64,000 nucleotides of DNA, from positions 23,192,283 through 23,256,282 of the forward strand of contig NC_045148.1 of NCBI RefSeq assembly GCF_008831285.2. Direction: 5' to 3'. The translations under genes and the position numbers were made by a program. The notes beneath the pieces are model-generated. The model was given only the letters and a program-made list of their open reading frames with translations, made no database searches and was not told where the DNA came from. The DNA comes from Nymphaea colorata (Eukaryota; Streptophyta; Magnoliopsida; Nymphaeales; Nymphaeaceae). The number at the start of each line of letters is the position of its first letter. Within the stretch, counting starts at the first letter, position 1. Below, piece by piece: positions 24,623 through 36,748 of this stretch.

Positions 24623-24976
24623 TTAGGAGTCTGTTGCAGCATTGCTTCTTGCTTTCAAAAGTTCAACAAGAAAATTGTCAGTCTCGAACTTGCTGGCAGC
24701 AGCTGTAGAATATCTTATTCTTACCAGTTGGTCCTTTTCAACCTCAAAGGCTAACATTGAATTTGAGGCACCCATTGCATTGTCAGGAAAGAAGACAAAC
24801 TCAATGGATACAGCAATAGACCAGGATGGCTGGATCTCCACCCCAAAAGTTGTTTCTTTGAGGAAAAAGTGAACGGTTGAATTCGGAATTGCAGAAGCCC
24901 TTCTAAGACCCCAATTAGTGACCCAATTATATAAAAATAAAATAAAAGTACAACAAGCAACCACCATAGTAATCAT
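24623..24976 (-). other. unrecognised 117-codon open frame
   Basis: The frame is open with a balanced amino-acid mix. The N-terminal part is hydrophobic (about residues 3-20, possible membrane anchor), followed by segments such as FFLKETTFGVEIQPSW and FETDNFLVELLKARS. I do not recognise a family. The composition looks more coding-like than the neighbouring DNA, but an overlapping minus frame (24751-24960) and two plus frames are also open, which weakens the case. It could be a captured exon fragment. Confidence 0.2.
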
Positions 24977-24989
24977 GCATCATCATCTT

Positions 24990-25330
24990 ATTGTCAAGTG
25001 TTTGAACAGGAAAACTGGGAAGAGCATGGATCATGTCTGTGTTGGCATGGGCATCCGAGGCCATGATGTGAATAGCTGGTCCAACGAACCGATGATGATG
25101 CCTCATGTGTAATCGCATTCATGTGGGGCCCGGCATGTCTGCCCGTTGACTTCATCAGGAGGTTAGCGTGGGACCCACGGGTGGCATGCGGACGACCATG
25201 GTGGCCACCGTCAAGTATGTCGGGCATGCATGGATGGTATGTCGATGATGATCATGAGCAACGATGACACTCATGCGCGTGGTATTCTGCCGCAGCATAC
25301 GAGTTATTGGTTCATGTCATCATGACAAAA
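24990..25330. other. CATG-rich, locally GC-rich stretch
   Basis: About fifteen CATG tetramers in about 330 bp, many inside GGCATG, CATGTG or CATGATG, in an otherwise AT-rich area. All six frames have short ORFs because stop codons are rare. No gene is recognised. Confidence 0.4.
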
Positions 25331-25599
25331 TTTTCAGTTAAGAACTAAAATTTTTATCATTTTACAACAAAGACCCCATACTTGCTTCTGACTTATTTTG
25401 TTTCCCAACACCCTGCTAGAAATACGTTCTTTCAGCAAAATGCGAGTAAAACAGTAAATGTTCTTCCACTTGGTAACATATATGGCATCTATATTTCTCT
25501 TCAGCCTTATATGTCCAATAAGGTAGGAATTAGCGTTCCACTAGCTGCTATGAAAACAAATCGGTTGAGTCTTTATCTCCTATCCTAATTTAAAAACAA

Positions 25600-26003
25600 G
25601 TTCAGATCCGACAAACATGTGTATATGTATCATTTCGCATCCTTATTGGATCCCACTGGAACAATGGACTCCCATTCTCATTCAACTTATGAAAGAGCAT
25701 GACCAATCTAAACCCTTTTGCTCCAAATTTCTGCACCAAAAATGGATCCAAAATCAGGTCAAGTGGTAATCGAACTTATTAAATCTATTTACATACCCAA
25801 TCAAAGTGGATTCACAAAACCCAATTAGTGATGTTTCATCACGATGGTCAGGTCAACAATGGGACTTGGGTTGAAATCCAACCAGATCGAGTCCGAGATC
25901 CAGATGAAGAATTCCTAGTGCCACCAGGAAGCATCTTACAACTCACAAAAATACACCTAATTTTTGTTATTATAAAAACCACACAGTAGTTCTATGATAA
26001 ACT

Positions 26004-26051
<48 letters not shown>

Positions 26052-28330
26052 GTATCCTTTAAACGAACATTTATGCTCGCCTATGTTTTCTCACCTAATA
26101 ATTGTATAATTAAGTAAAAGCAACATCAATTTTAATCTTTTATGATTTCATGTATTAATAAAAGGGCATAACTGGTCTTGACATAGTTAACCACGTATGT
26201 ATGTTATTTGGTACTGTCACACTGGCCAATAGTGGAAATTAATGAGCTAATTAATTTGTTGAAGTGGAAACTACCTTTAGTCATTTCATCTTAATAATTA
26301 TACGTAAGCTATTTAGTAACTAGCAGAAGTTTACTCTTAATCAACAGTGAAAATATCTTGTATTTCTTCTCATCCCCATATCTTTACATAAATTTTCAAA
26401 TGGTCCCATCAACTTATTTGAAAAAATAAATGTCTTCACCATTTATATTAATATAAAACCACGAGAATATACACCTTCCTATCTCACAGTTCCCAAGTTG
26501 AAGACATTCTTTTGAAACAGGAAAAGCTGGAACGTAACTTGGTAACTTTTTCATGGGTTCACTTCTGATCGTGAGCTCACACAAACCCTTTAACTTCCTG
26601 AGCCGGAGTAGCTGACTAGTGCTCAAATTCTTTGGGATTAGAGAGGACTGTACAATTAGTCAAGCTAACACTCAAGCTCGACTCGAACTTGTTCAGTTAC
26701 ACTTGATTTGAAAACTCAAGTTTATAAAGGAGTCGAGTTTGACTTACATGAGTTTGACTCTATTTTCTTTAATTTAGCTTCTTTTTTTAATTTTCAAATT
26801 TAAAACAAAGAAATTGAAGGAAAAGTTGGTAAATGAACTTAAACAAGCCAAACTCAAGCCACGATTTGGTCTATCGAGTCAACCTTTTGCTGATTTTATA
26901 CAGCTCGACTCGAGCTTGAGCCCAGCAACGACTCCATGTGTGCAGAGTTGACCACAGAACTGAAGCATTTATTGGAAACGATGTCTCGGCCCATTCGAGC
27001 TGATTCAGGCTGATTCTGGTAACATCGATCATCTGATCAGCGGGAATAGTTCCGCTGTTAATGCCCAACAGCCCCTTCCACTATATGCAGTGTACTCAAC
27101 TTCAATTAAAAAAAAAAAACTAGAGTCGAAAACTGGCAGAAAGAGTGTGATATTGAAAATATGTTTGCCAAGGTAAGACAAAATCTTGTCGATGTAATCT
27201 ATTGCACCAATTAAGGCATTCGATGTGGAGATAAGAAGGCCATGCCGAAAACACAAAGTCTGGAAATAAGAAAGCGATATCGCACAAGAGAATAGGCTTA
27301 GTCTTCCTTTGATATTAATTGGAGAAAAACAAAGCTAAATTTTCTGAAACATAACTTATGACACGGCCGTGTGATATGGGCTGTTAGGCGGACAGTTTAT
27401 ATTTGAGTGTTAGGAGTGTCAACCTCTTATACTGAAAAAGATGGGTCAAAGATGTCATAGTGGGGCGGCACCCCAAAACACCGAACATAGGCTGTAAACC
27501 AAGTTTGTGTTGGGTAAGAGTTTCTGCTCTATGCCACACGATGGGTCCCCCCACATGACGCTGAAATATTCCACTTTTGAAAGGAGTGGATGAAGTTGGC
27601 CTAACTCCAGTCCAGTGGTTTGGATGATGTAGTTGTGAGCCAGCACAAAAATATTAACACTTAGATTTTTTTTTAAACATAATTAGACAATATATAAAAA
27701 CTAATAAAAAACAATAACTGGTGGACTGAATCAAATTGATTTAGTATAGATTTGAAGGAATCCACTGATTCGAGCCAATATTTCCAACTAATCTGATGAG
27801 ATAGTTTGACTAGCAAGATACAGTGTACTCAACTCGATCCCATCCTTGCTTCATTTACGTTGGTTAAAACTAAACTATGTGTGCTATTATATGGATCCCC
27901 ATATTTGCACTAACCAAGCAACAGAGTAGTTGCATTTTTTTTTAAAAAGCACTAAATGTGTGAAAAATAAGTCAGCCCAATAAAAAGACAAAAACTGCCA
28001 TTTCATTTTTGAAAAAAAAATGCCATAGCAAAAAAGCGTGTTTTTCTGCATTATTCTCATTTTTCCTTTTTTTCACGTTTTTTCACTCTTTTCTATTGTC
28101 AAACTGCTTGTTTCCACTTTCTAGTTCTTTTTTATTTCTTATCTACTTTTTTAACATTGCCTTATTAGCTTCCTATTTATTTGATTTTTCTCTGACTTTT
28201 AAGTTTTTTTAATTTTTTCAAAAAATTTACCATACTTTTCCATTATTTTTATCTTTTTTCTAAGCTTGCCGTTGTGAAAAACCTCTCTATTTAAAAGGCA
28301 AAAACAATCTTTATGAACATGGTCAAAGCC
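25600..28330 (+). promoter_or_regulatory. LRR-RLK 5' flanking region, duplicated elsewhere
   Basis: Upstream region of the LRR-RLK. It recurs as an inverted orphan copy (11750-13280), and its last 350 bp as a diverged direct copy (3600-3950). It contains an (AT)n tract at 26008-26047. A TATA-like TATTTAAA lies at 28288-28295, about 80 bp before the likely start codon. The poly-T block at 28010-28260 is shared by all three copies. Confidence 0.5.
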
Positions 28331-30980
28331 TCTTCTTCTGTTCGTGCATGTTTTGCATAGAAAATTGGACAGGCATGACTACCACCTATCCATCACCTCA
28401 GCCACTTGTCTTTCTTTTGTGTTTCTCCTCTTTCACCTTCATTGTGGTTCTTGGCCAAAGGGAGGTGCCCTTAGCCCTTGTTTCTCTGAGCAACGTGACT
28501 GATCAATTTGCGTTGCTGTCTTTCAAATCCCTTGTCACTAAAGACCCTTATAGTGTGTTATCAAATTGGAATTCCAATATCTCCTTCTGTGAGTGGACAT
28601 GCGGTCATTGTTCACATAGGGTTGTTGCTCTAAACCTCTCCGAAAAGGCACTCGAAGGTACTATCTCCCCATACATCAGCAATCTCTCCTTCTTACAGGT
28701 TCTTGATCTCTCGAACGACAGTTTCTATGGTCACATTTTCATTGATTTTAGTTGTCTCCCTCTGTTAGAAAATTTTTCTATAAGAAAGAACAATTTTGAG
28801 GGGTTGATCCCACAAACACTAAGCCATTGTCGAGGTCTCCAAATACTGTCAGTAGGAGATAACCAATTCTATGGAAGCATCCCAAAGTTTCTAGGCAGTT
28901 TGTTAGAACTCAAACGCTTAAGCATTCGTGGTAGTAGGCTCACCGGAACCATTCCAATTGTTTTGGCTAATCTCACAAAACTGGAGTGGTTTAGTATTGC
29001 TCAAAATCAGATACAGGGGAACATTCCTTCTGAGTTGGGAAGCCTAATGCACTTGACATGGTTAAATGTGGAAGGGAACAATCTCAATGGTACAGTGCCT
29101 GAGAGCTTGTTTAAGGTATCTGCTCTTCAAGCTTTAAGCTTTGTGATGAATCAACTCATAGGGCATCTCCCTAAAGATGTTGGCCACTTCCTGACCAATC
29201 TCCAAATTATATATATGAGTAACAACAATTTTGATGGCCCTTTCCCACCTTCTTTTTCCAATGCTACTAGTCTCCAAGCTATTAGTGCAGCAAACAATAA
29301 ATTCAGTGGTCTCATACCATTAGAATTAGGAAGCTTGACACAACTCAAGCGCTTGTACCTCGAACACAATATGTTGACCAATGTCGGTGGCAACCGTGAG
29401 CTCTCTATTCTCATATCCTTCACCAACTATCAACTGCTAGAGGAAGTTGTTCTGTCACAAAACCTTCTGAATGACATTCTTCCAGCCTCTGTTGGAAACC
29501 TGACAAGCACCTTGTGGAGACTTCACCTTTCCTCTAATCGGATTGAAGGTACTATCCCATTGGCCTTAACCAACTTGACAAACTTTATTTCCTTAAATTT
29601 GGGATTCGACAACCTAAAAGGGCTCATTCCACGAAATATGGGATCAATGAACAGGTTACAGGTGTTAGGTCTTTCTAGCAATGCATTAGAAGGTTCAATT
29701 CCAGACACACTTTACCAGTTGGTCTGCATGTATCTTTTTTATATTAAAGAAAACATGCTAATTGGTTCAATTTCTAGCTCTATAAACAATCTCACTAGTT
29801 TGCAATGGCTGGATCTGAGCTCAAACAATTTGTCATCAACACTACCACCTGGTCCTTGTGAGTTGAAGGACTTGTTGGGGGTATACTTGCAAAACAACTC
29901 TTTCACTGGTCACCTGCCAACATGGATATCTCTATAAATAAGTTGGGTGGAGAGTTGCCTGCATCATTATCGGAACTCCAAACGCTAAAGTATTTGAATC
30001 TCACTCATAGCAGATTTGATGGTCACATTCCTGAACAACTTGATCACATGGTAAACATTGAAGCTATTGACCTTTCCCACAACAAGCTCTTGGGTGAGAT
30101 TCCCAAATCATTGGAGAAAATTCAACACATCCAGGTCTTGGACTTGTCCTTCAATCTATTGGAAGGAGAGATTCCAAGTGGTGGAAAGTTCGCAAACCTT
30201 TCTGCCGAGTCGTTGCTAGGCAACTATGCACTATGTGGAGCTCCCAAATTCCATTTCCCATTGTGCTTAGACAAAACAGAGAGGCAAAGTCAGAACAATG
30301 TAGCTAGAGTCATTGCCGCTTGCGCAATTAGAGGCTCGGCAATTGCGGTCATTTTTTGCGCACCCATTGGTATCTCATGCTATAGAAAGAGGGGGATGTT
30401 GAAACATCCTGATGACATTGAAAGATTACAAGGAATTACACTTCCAATGATTTCTTACCGAGAGCTATTACATGCGTCGAGCAACTTTAGTAATGCAAAT
30501 TTTCTTGGGAATGGAAGCTTTGGTTCAGTGTACAAAGGAATTCTAGCAGATGGAACAACTGTGGCAGTTAAGGTCCTTAATTTGCTATATGAAGGAGCAT
30601 CTACAAGTTTTGACATCGAGTGCACTGTCATGTGCCAAATCAGTCACCGAAACCTCGTTAAAGTCATTACGCCTTGCACTAGTACAGATTTCAACGCTTT
30701 AGTTCTCCATTACATGCCCCTTGGCAGCCTAGAAGTCTGTCCACATTCGAGTGACCATCACTTGAATATATTTCAGAGATTGGATATCATGATTGATGTA
30801 GCCTGTGCTTTAGAATATCTTCACCATGGTTACTCGGAGACTATAGTTCATTTTGATATGAACCAAGTAATGTGCTTCTATATGAGAACATGACAGAGTA
30901 CGTCAGTGATTTTGGCATTGCAAAGATTCTAGTTGGTCTGAATTCTTCTACTCTCGGAACCACCGGATACATTGCACCAG

Positions 30981-32651
30981 GTACGTACTATCTCTTATTT
31001 TTTATCTTTTAATAAATTTTGTATCTTTCGAAGTGTGAGTCTAATTGCCTGCACCGTTTCTTGAGTCAACCTGGCCTGGCTTTGAGTTCTTATATGTGTG
31101 TGTGCATGTGTAAACACACTCTTTCTCTTCAATAATGCTCTCACGGAGAAAGTGGAAAAGAAGGTGGGATCGCATGGGAGGGTCCAGGGAGGTGATAAGG
31201 TCAGATAAAGAGAGACAAAGACAGAGTGGGTGGGTTTGCCAGTCCTAGTGGTCTCTCTCTCTCTCTCTCTCTTTATATATATATATATATTCATTCATTT
31301 GTTTATATTGAAATCAGCTGACTAAGCTTTTTTTAATTTTATATTGTTTAAAACATTGCAAAAAAAATGCATTGATAATAGTAAATGTTTTGGCAACGGC
31401 TTTTAGCATTGAGACTATTTTTAGGGCCCCAAAATAAGAAAAAGAGTCATAAGTAACATTGGTAGCCCACTGATTTCAATTATATATATATATATGTATA
31501 TATATATATAATTTGGTCCTCACTTATGTGGTTTAACTAATTATACTCTTCTGAGGTTTGCAATATGATATCAATAAATATATTAATTTGATGTGAAAAC
31601 ACCCCTGATCCATCTAATGATCATGATTTGGTAGTTTACACATAAAGACATGCAAGTGGTTCCTAGCTCGATAATGTAAAAGGTCATTGGTAAACTATTT
31701 TACATAGACAATGCATTTGTTGTTCCTGTGGCTTATGGTGTTGCATGCTAGTTTTTCCATTGTTTTGTGCTCATGTACACATGTGTTGTTTGCATGTCCT
31801 CAACGGACAAGATTCTTCAATTCATCTTCTTCTTTTAGCAGAATTTGTAAACTTTTTTCCATTCTTGTATGAAAGAATCCCAATCGTAAATACCTGTCTA
31901 CCTGATGGCTTAAGACTAGCGAACAATCGACATTACTGAATAATTCACTCGATTTAGGAGCCATTTAAGAGAACCTTGAGATAACAGGAGAACTAGACGG
32001 AAGATCAGTTTAATTAGGCCTTTATGCTGTGAAATCACTGCACCATACAATTAATGAAACTCAACAAATCTCACATGCCCCATAGAAAAAATCTGGATAC
32101 ATGTTTCAATTTTTTTAAGAGCACTTGGATATCATACATATTTTTATTTAAAATATATTTTGTAATAAAAAAAATTAAATATTTTTTTACGTAATCAGGC
32201 TGGACCTGCGCTGATTTCGGACATCAGGCTGGCCCAGACCCAATTATTAAATAAAAATATATATTATTACTAAAATGAAATTAATATTTAAAAGTTATCA
32301 GGATGGATCGGGCCCCCGTCGTGACCCAGGCGGGCTCAAACCCGGGGCCGATCGGACTGGCGGGGTACCCGTTGGGTACTGGGCCCGATTGGGTGGGGTA
32401 CCCGGCCCGATTGGGTGGGGTACCCGGCCCGATAACTATGTCTAGTTTTAAATCATAATCTTGTATTATTTTTTTGATGTATATATGAGAATACAACAAG
32501 AGAAAGGCAAGATTGTGTCAATTGATCTTAAGTCCTTTAATTTCCAGGCCTCTTGCCCAAAACCAATTACTGCAATTGTGTCATAGATGAGCATTAGCCA
32601 ATTATATTGTGGTTGATAATCATGTCTAATATTGTTGAGTGTTTGAATTAG
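30981..32651 (+). other. RLK intron 1 with inserted repeats
   Basis: GT-AG intron of about 1.67 kb. It contains (CT)n(TA)n at 31252-31290, a MITE-like element at 31309-31481 and a GC-rich G/C-block repeat at 32200-32445. The rest matches the orphan intron at 18880-19990 in reverse complement. The GC-rich block has no clear counterpart there, so it probably arrived later. Confidence 0.7.
32200..32445 (+). repeat. GC-rich 'GGGTACCCGGCCCGA' repeat in RLK intron
   Basis: Contains tandem GGCCCGATTGGGTGGGGTAC units (at least two, at about 32388-32434) and words such as 'ggctggcccaga'. It is strongly GC-rich inside an AT-rich intron. The word family resembles the ends of the element at 53.2-54.0 kb (cccggcc/gggtaccgggtc). 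Confidence 0.6.
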
Positions 32652-32911
32652 AAATTGGGATGGCCGGAAAGGTGTCAGCCAAAGCCGATGTCTACAGCTA
32701 CGGAAGTCTCCTCCTTGATGTTTTTATAGGAAGAAAGCCTACTGATGAACAGTTTGATGGGGATTTTAGTTTGAGGCAATGGGTGGCTGAAGCATTTCCT
32801 GGTGCAATTCCAGAAGTCATTGACAGTCATATTTTGAATGAAAGCAATACTATTCCAACTGAAAGATCTGCTGCTTTCAATGAGCTGCTAGTGTTGATCA
32901 TAGAGGGGGTT

Positions 32912-35900
32912 GAAATGCAAATCAACAAAATTCTTTTAAAATTGAGGTTTTGAGGAAAATTTTTAAGAGAAAAGGGATCCGCCCATCGGTACGAGGTCCA
33001 ACCGTTCCTGCTGCCTTTAACAGGGGTAATTTAACCAAGGACTAAGGATCATTTGGATCATGTATGAGTTATTGATGCCAGTCCTATATGCTTATGCATT
33101 GAGGTTTTGGATTCAAAAACCAAAGTGATTTGCTGGATTCAAAACCTAAAGTTTATAAGTGATTTTAACTTGTTTTGAAAATGGATTCCTTTGATTTGAA
33201 GATTGGAGGGTTTTTAAATTGGTTTAAAAACCTTTGTTTTGGTGTCATATGAAATCCACAATTCTTAGAAATTTTGAAATTGAGTTCTTCGTTGTGAACT
33301 CATTTGATTCATGAGTTGAAATGATGATCATCTTATGATCAAAATTGATTTTGAACTCTTCTTTAGCCAAATCGTGTCATTTGGTCTAAAATATTTTAAA
33401 ACTTGTGTAGAGTTCATTCTTTTGATGGGACATATGCCCCAATTGTTAGAAAATGTATTGTTCTCTAAACATATTTTGATCAAAATTATGAATGCATTGC
33501 TTATGTTTTCTTTGAAAGTTAAGTAAAGTTTACAAATTCTTGTTGCAATATGACTTGGTCACTTCTTGCAACTCAAAGTTGAATCACTTAACTTCTTTAG
33601 AATGTGCACGTGGTGCGATTGATTTTAAGTGAAAGTGAATGCATGAAATGGGAAGAAAAACTATATGAAACATTCATTTTTCTTCCACTCATAATCTCTC
33701 AAGGTTCATTCATATGAAACAGACATGCTTCACTCTCTCATAATCTCTCAAGGTCCATTCATTGCAATCACACGTCATACAATCTATGCATGAAGATTGA
33801 TTTTAATTAATGTAGGACTTTCTCTAAATGTACTTATTATATTGTTAAACACATGAATTAGAGATGTAGTCCATAAACTTGAGTCATAGATGAGAAACTC
33901 AAAATAATTAAGAATTAGGCAAATAAGGATGAAATCAAACTTTAAAATAGAGAAGAAATGTGGATATCATCATTTTTCCTCAAAATTGTCATAAAAATCA
34001 GATTTTATTCTGATTTAAATGGATTAAAATTAAAATATTGATTCTAAGAGTGTTCGACTCTTGGAAAATGATGAAATTCAGTTTTACTCTATACGAAGTA
34101 AGCATCAAGTTGGCAAAAATCATGTGCCACATGTACTCATTCATGCCATGGAGCTCTAAGAACCTTTCTTTCCCCCCAAAATCAAACAAAATTTCAGATT
34201 CTTGTCCTAGAAGATCCATTCATTTCTTGGACTATTAAAACACTTTTGGTCATGTTCTTTAAGAGGTACAAAGATTAGAATTTTTGAAGCGTTTTTGAGA
34301 CTCAATTAATCAAATGTAAATCTGAAAATTGGTGAATGAAATTAGAAATTTCTAAAAGGCTTTTAGAGAGCCGATTAGATAGGCTAGAACATTTTTATTG
34401 GCATCTCAAATATATAAAATTAGACATTCTTAAGCTAATTCCTATAAAGCATGGTCTAATTTCAACAACTTATATACATTTTACGTATGGATTGCTGAAA
34501 TTAAGTAAAAATGAAATGAAAATGATTTCATAGTCTTGCACTATGAAAATAAACAAAATGATCACCCTTCTTAAAAACTAGTTTGGAAACGTATTCCAAC
34601 CCGATTTTAAAAGAGGAAAATGATTTTTAATAAGAGATTGCACATGTATATATATAACAATATATATATACATGTATCTTACTGTTCGAAATGGAATTTA
34701 ATCAAGGGACCCCATAACTTATGAATCATGGCGATACATGGCTGGGTTCTTTTACGTAGGAAGATTTAAAACTTGTTTCTAATCTCCTCTACCACCCTTG
34801 ATCAATAAAATTGAAAGACATGAATCCAAATGACTTTAAATGAGAAGGAAAACAAAACCATGCTCGAACTAATTTATCTATAATTTTGCCATGCAAGGGT
34901 TGATCACATTCATAAGAATGTATCCATCCCTAATAGGCATTTTCATCATATATGTTGCAGCAAAATCAGTCTCTCACCGTGAGATTCTCTCATACTGAGG
35001 AATTTAAAATGGTTTTAAGCTTGTTGTTTTGAAAGGAATGTGACCTTGGGGCCCTTTTTCAAAACTTGATACATGGGTTCATCTTTAAGAAAAACTAACG
35101 CATGCTTGCATTATGCATTAACATGTACATTCAATTGTAGATTTCCCCTATCTGGACATCATTCCCAGCTATAAAATAAATGAAAATAAACCCCTCTCAC
35201 GAATTGCTGAAATTAAAGCGAACCAACAAGAAGCTAAAGTATATGAGAAATGACTCCAAATCACAAACCTTGCGGCCAGTCATGATGCTCGTTTTCTTCT
35301 TCACTTGTTTTCTAAATCGAGCAATCCTAAGCAAGAATCCAACCTTGTATTCAAGCTTAGCAAAGCTAAAATAAGAATAGCTCGTTTGCTGGAATTTGCA
35401 GTGGGAAAGAGAGAGCTTCTCTCCACGAAAATCCTAAGGGTTCACTTAAGCACCCTCACTTAGCAAACTCGATAGAGACAATAGAGGGAATGAAGAAGAA
35501 AATGAGGGAGAGGGGGGTAGGGGGGAAAGAAGGCTTGGACGAATCTTCTTTCTCCTCCTTGGCTTCTCCCTCCTAGCTCCAAATGCCATTGAATTTTGAT
35601 AATTCAATCTCAATTTGAATAAAATTGAAAAATTCTATCAAATCTGGTTCGAAAAATGTATTTTTGTCCATAACTTGATTAAGAATGGATTTAAACTAAA
35701 TCAAACTTTGGTTTGAAATATTGAATTTTAATTTGGTATTTTATTTACATATTTGTCAAATTCAAATGTATATGTGTCTTTCATAAAAAAATTTAGGCTA
35801 TGTAATCTCAATTTGATCATAGAAGGGTAAAATTGTCCAGATTGGTCAATTTCGGTCAATTGACTAAGGTCAGAGCTCATTTGCGAGTAGTTTGACTTTG

Positions 35901-36748
35901 TTTGAGGTAATTTGATAAATTTGCGCTAAGAAACCTCTTAATTTAGCTGAATTGTACTTCGACAAAGTCTACTCAAAGTGGGTTCGATTCAATCAAAGTC
36001 TATTTTCATCCACTGATTGGGTCGCAGGATAGACCTACCCTTTTGACTGTGTTGAGCTCAAGTTGACCGAACCTAGCTGAAATTGGCACCACATTTGGGT
36101 GCACTTGGGTCAAACATACTTGGATTAAGTAGGTTAGGTGAGTTTGACCAACCTAGTTATTGCTTTTTGGAAATTGACTCCTCTCTAAAGAGGACCTGGT
36201 TAAAGAAGAGATAGAGACATAAATGTCTCTCTTTTACTAGGTTTCACATTCATTTCTCCTTGAAAATTACTTTCCTTTATTTAATTGAGAGAAAAAATAT
36301 TATTTTTTTAGATTGGGGGGTGTGACCCCTGGAGGGCTCTTGACCACATGAGCTAGGTGGGGCCCACGTAGCATTCTAGACTGAATTAGATCCAATTCTT
36401 GGATTCAAGTCAAAATTTGAATTTTGCAATTGCATTTGGACTTCAAATGACATTTGCAATTGGATTTTGATTTCAAATGAGATTTGCACATAGTTTGGAC
36501 TCGTAATTCTGCATTGGGATTTGTGTTGCGGGTTAAATTGAATCTAAATTGTTTTTTAGATTCAAAATTAGCTTTGAAATTACAATTTTTTACAATTCCT
36601 TTGTAAAATTTTGATATCGCTTTAGTTCTGATGTGAAAAAATTTGGGGTGTTAACAAGTACAAAGCGTTGATGCTACGAAAGGAGTTCACCATAGTCTTC
36701 ATACGGATGTGATCAAGCTTTTTTGTAAATCGATTCCCTTTAATGCTG
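32912..36748 (-). repeat. long interspersed repeat, copy 2 (LTR-like)
   Basis: Inverted relative to copy 1: 34603-36748 pairs with 23406-20860. On minus it starts near 36748 and carries TGTTAACACCCC (about 36655-36644). The part from 34603 down to 32912 has no partner in copy 1. On plus its left edge 'tgaaatgcaaatc' follows directly on the truncated RLK exon 2 and its right edge abuts truncated copia RT, so both neighbours are cut by it. No ORFs of note. The TG...CA ends would fit an LTR of about 3.7 kb; this is inferred, not shown. Confidence 0.65.

Larger units (their letters stand above)
28375..32908 (+). pseudogene. LRR receptor-like kinase (Xa21/EFR-type, non-RD), broken
   Basis: Family role: plasma-membrane immune receptor binding a microbial pattern outside and signalling through a cytosolic Ser/Thr kinase. 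The chosen start is 28375 (Met-Thr-Thr-Thr), ahead of a hydrophobic signal peptide (FLLCFSSFTFIVVLG); an upstream Met at 28348 is possible. Next come an LRR N-cap (DQFALLSFKSLV), about twenty LRRs, a transmembrane helix (about 30305-30385), a P-loop GNGSFGSVYKG, VAVK lysine, HFD (non-RD) and DFG. An intron with donor 'gtacgt' at 30981 and acceptor 32650-32651 falls at the family's conserved site after GYIAP. Lesions: (1) a frame change with loss of most of one LRR near 29915-29935; (2) a 1-bp deletion at 30861-30866, in the codon for the catalytic-loop lysine after HFDM; (3) exon 2 stops at LLVLIIE (32908), where repeat sequence begins, so subdomain XI is missing. Nonfunctional as it stands. 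Confidence 0.9.

Noticed and set aside
28009-28212. Phe/Leu-rich 67-codon frame before the RLK
   Set aside because: It is a translated poly-T block that also appears in the orphan promoter copies.
11750-32900. One single large inverted duplication of the RLK locus
   Set aside because: The matching pairs (12-13 kb with 26-28 kb, 18.9-20 kb with 31.3-32.6 kb, 20.9-23.4 kb with 34.6-36.7 kb) do not share one symmetry axis, so several events are needed.
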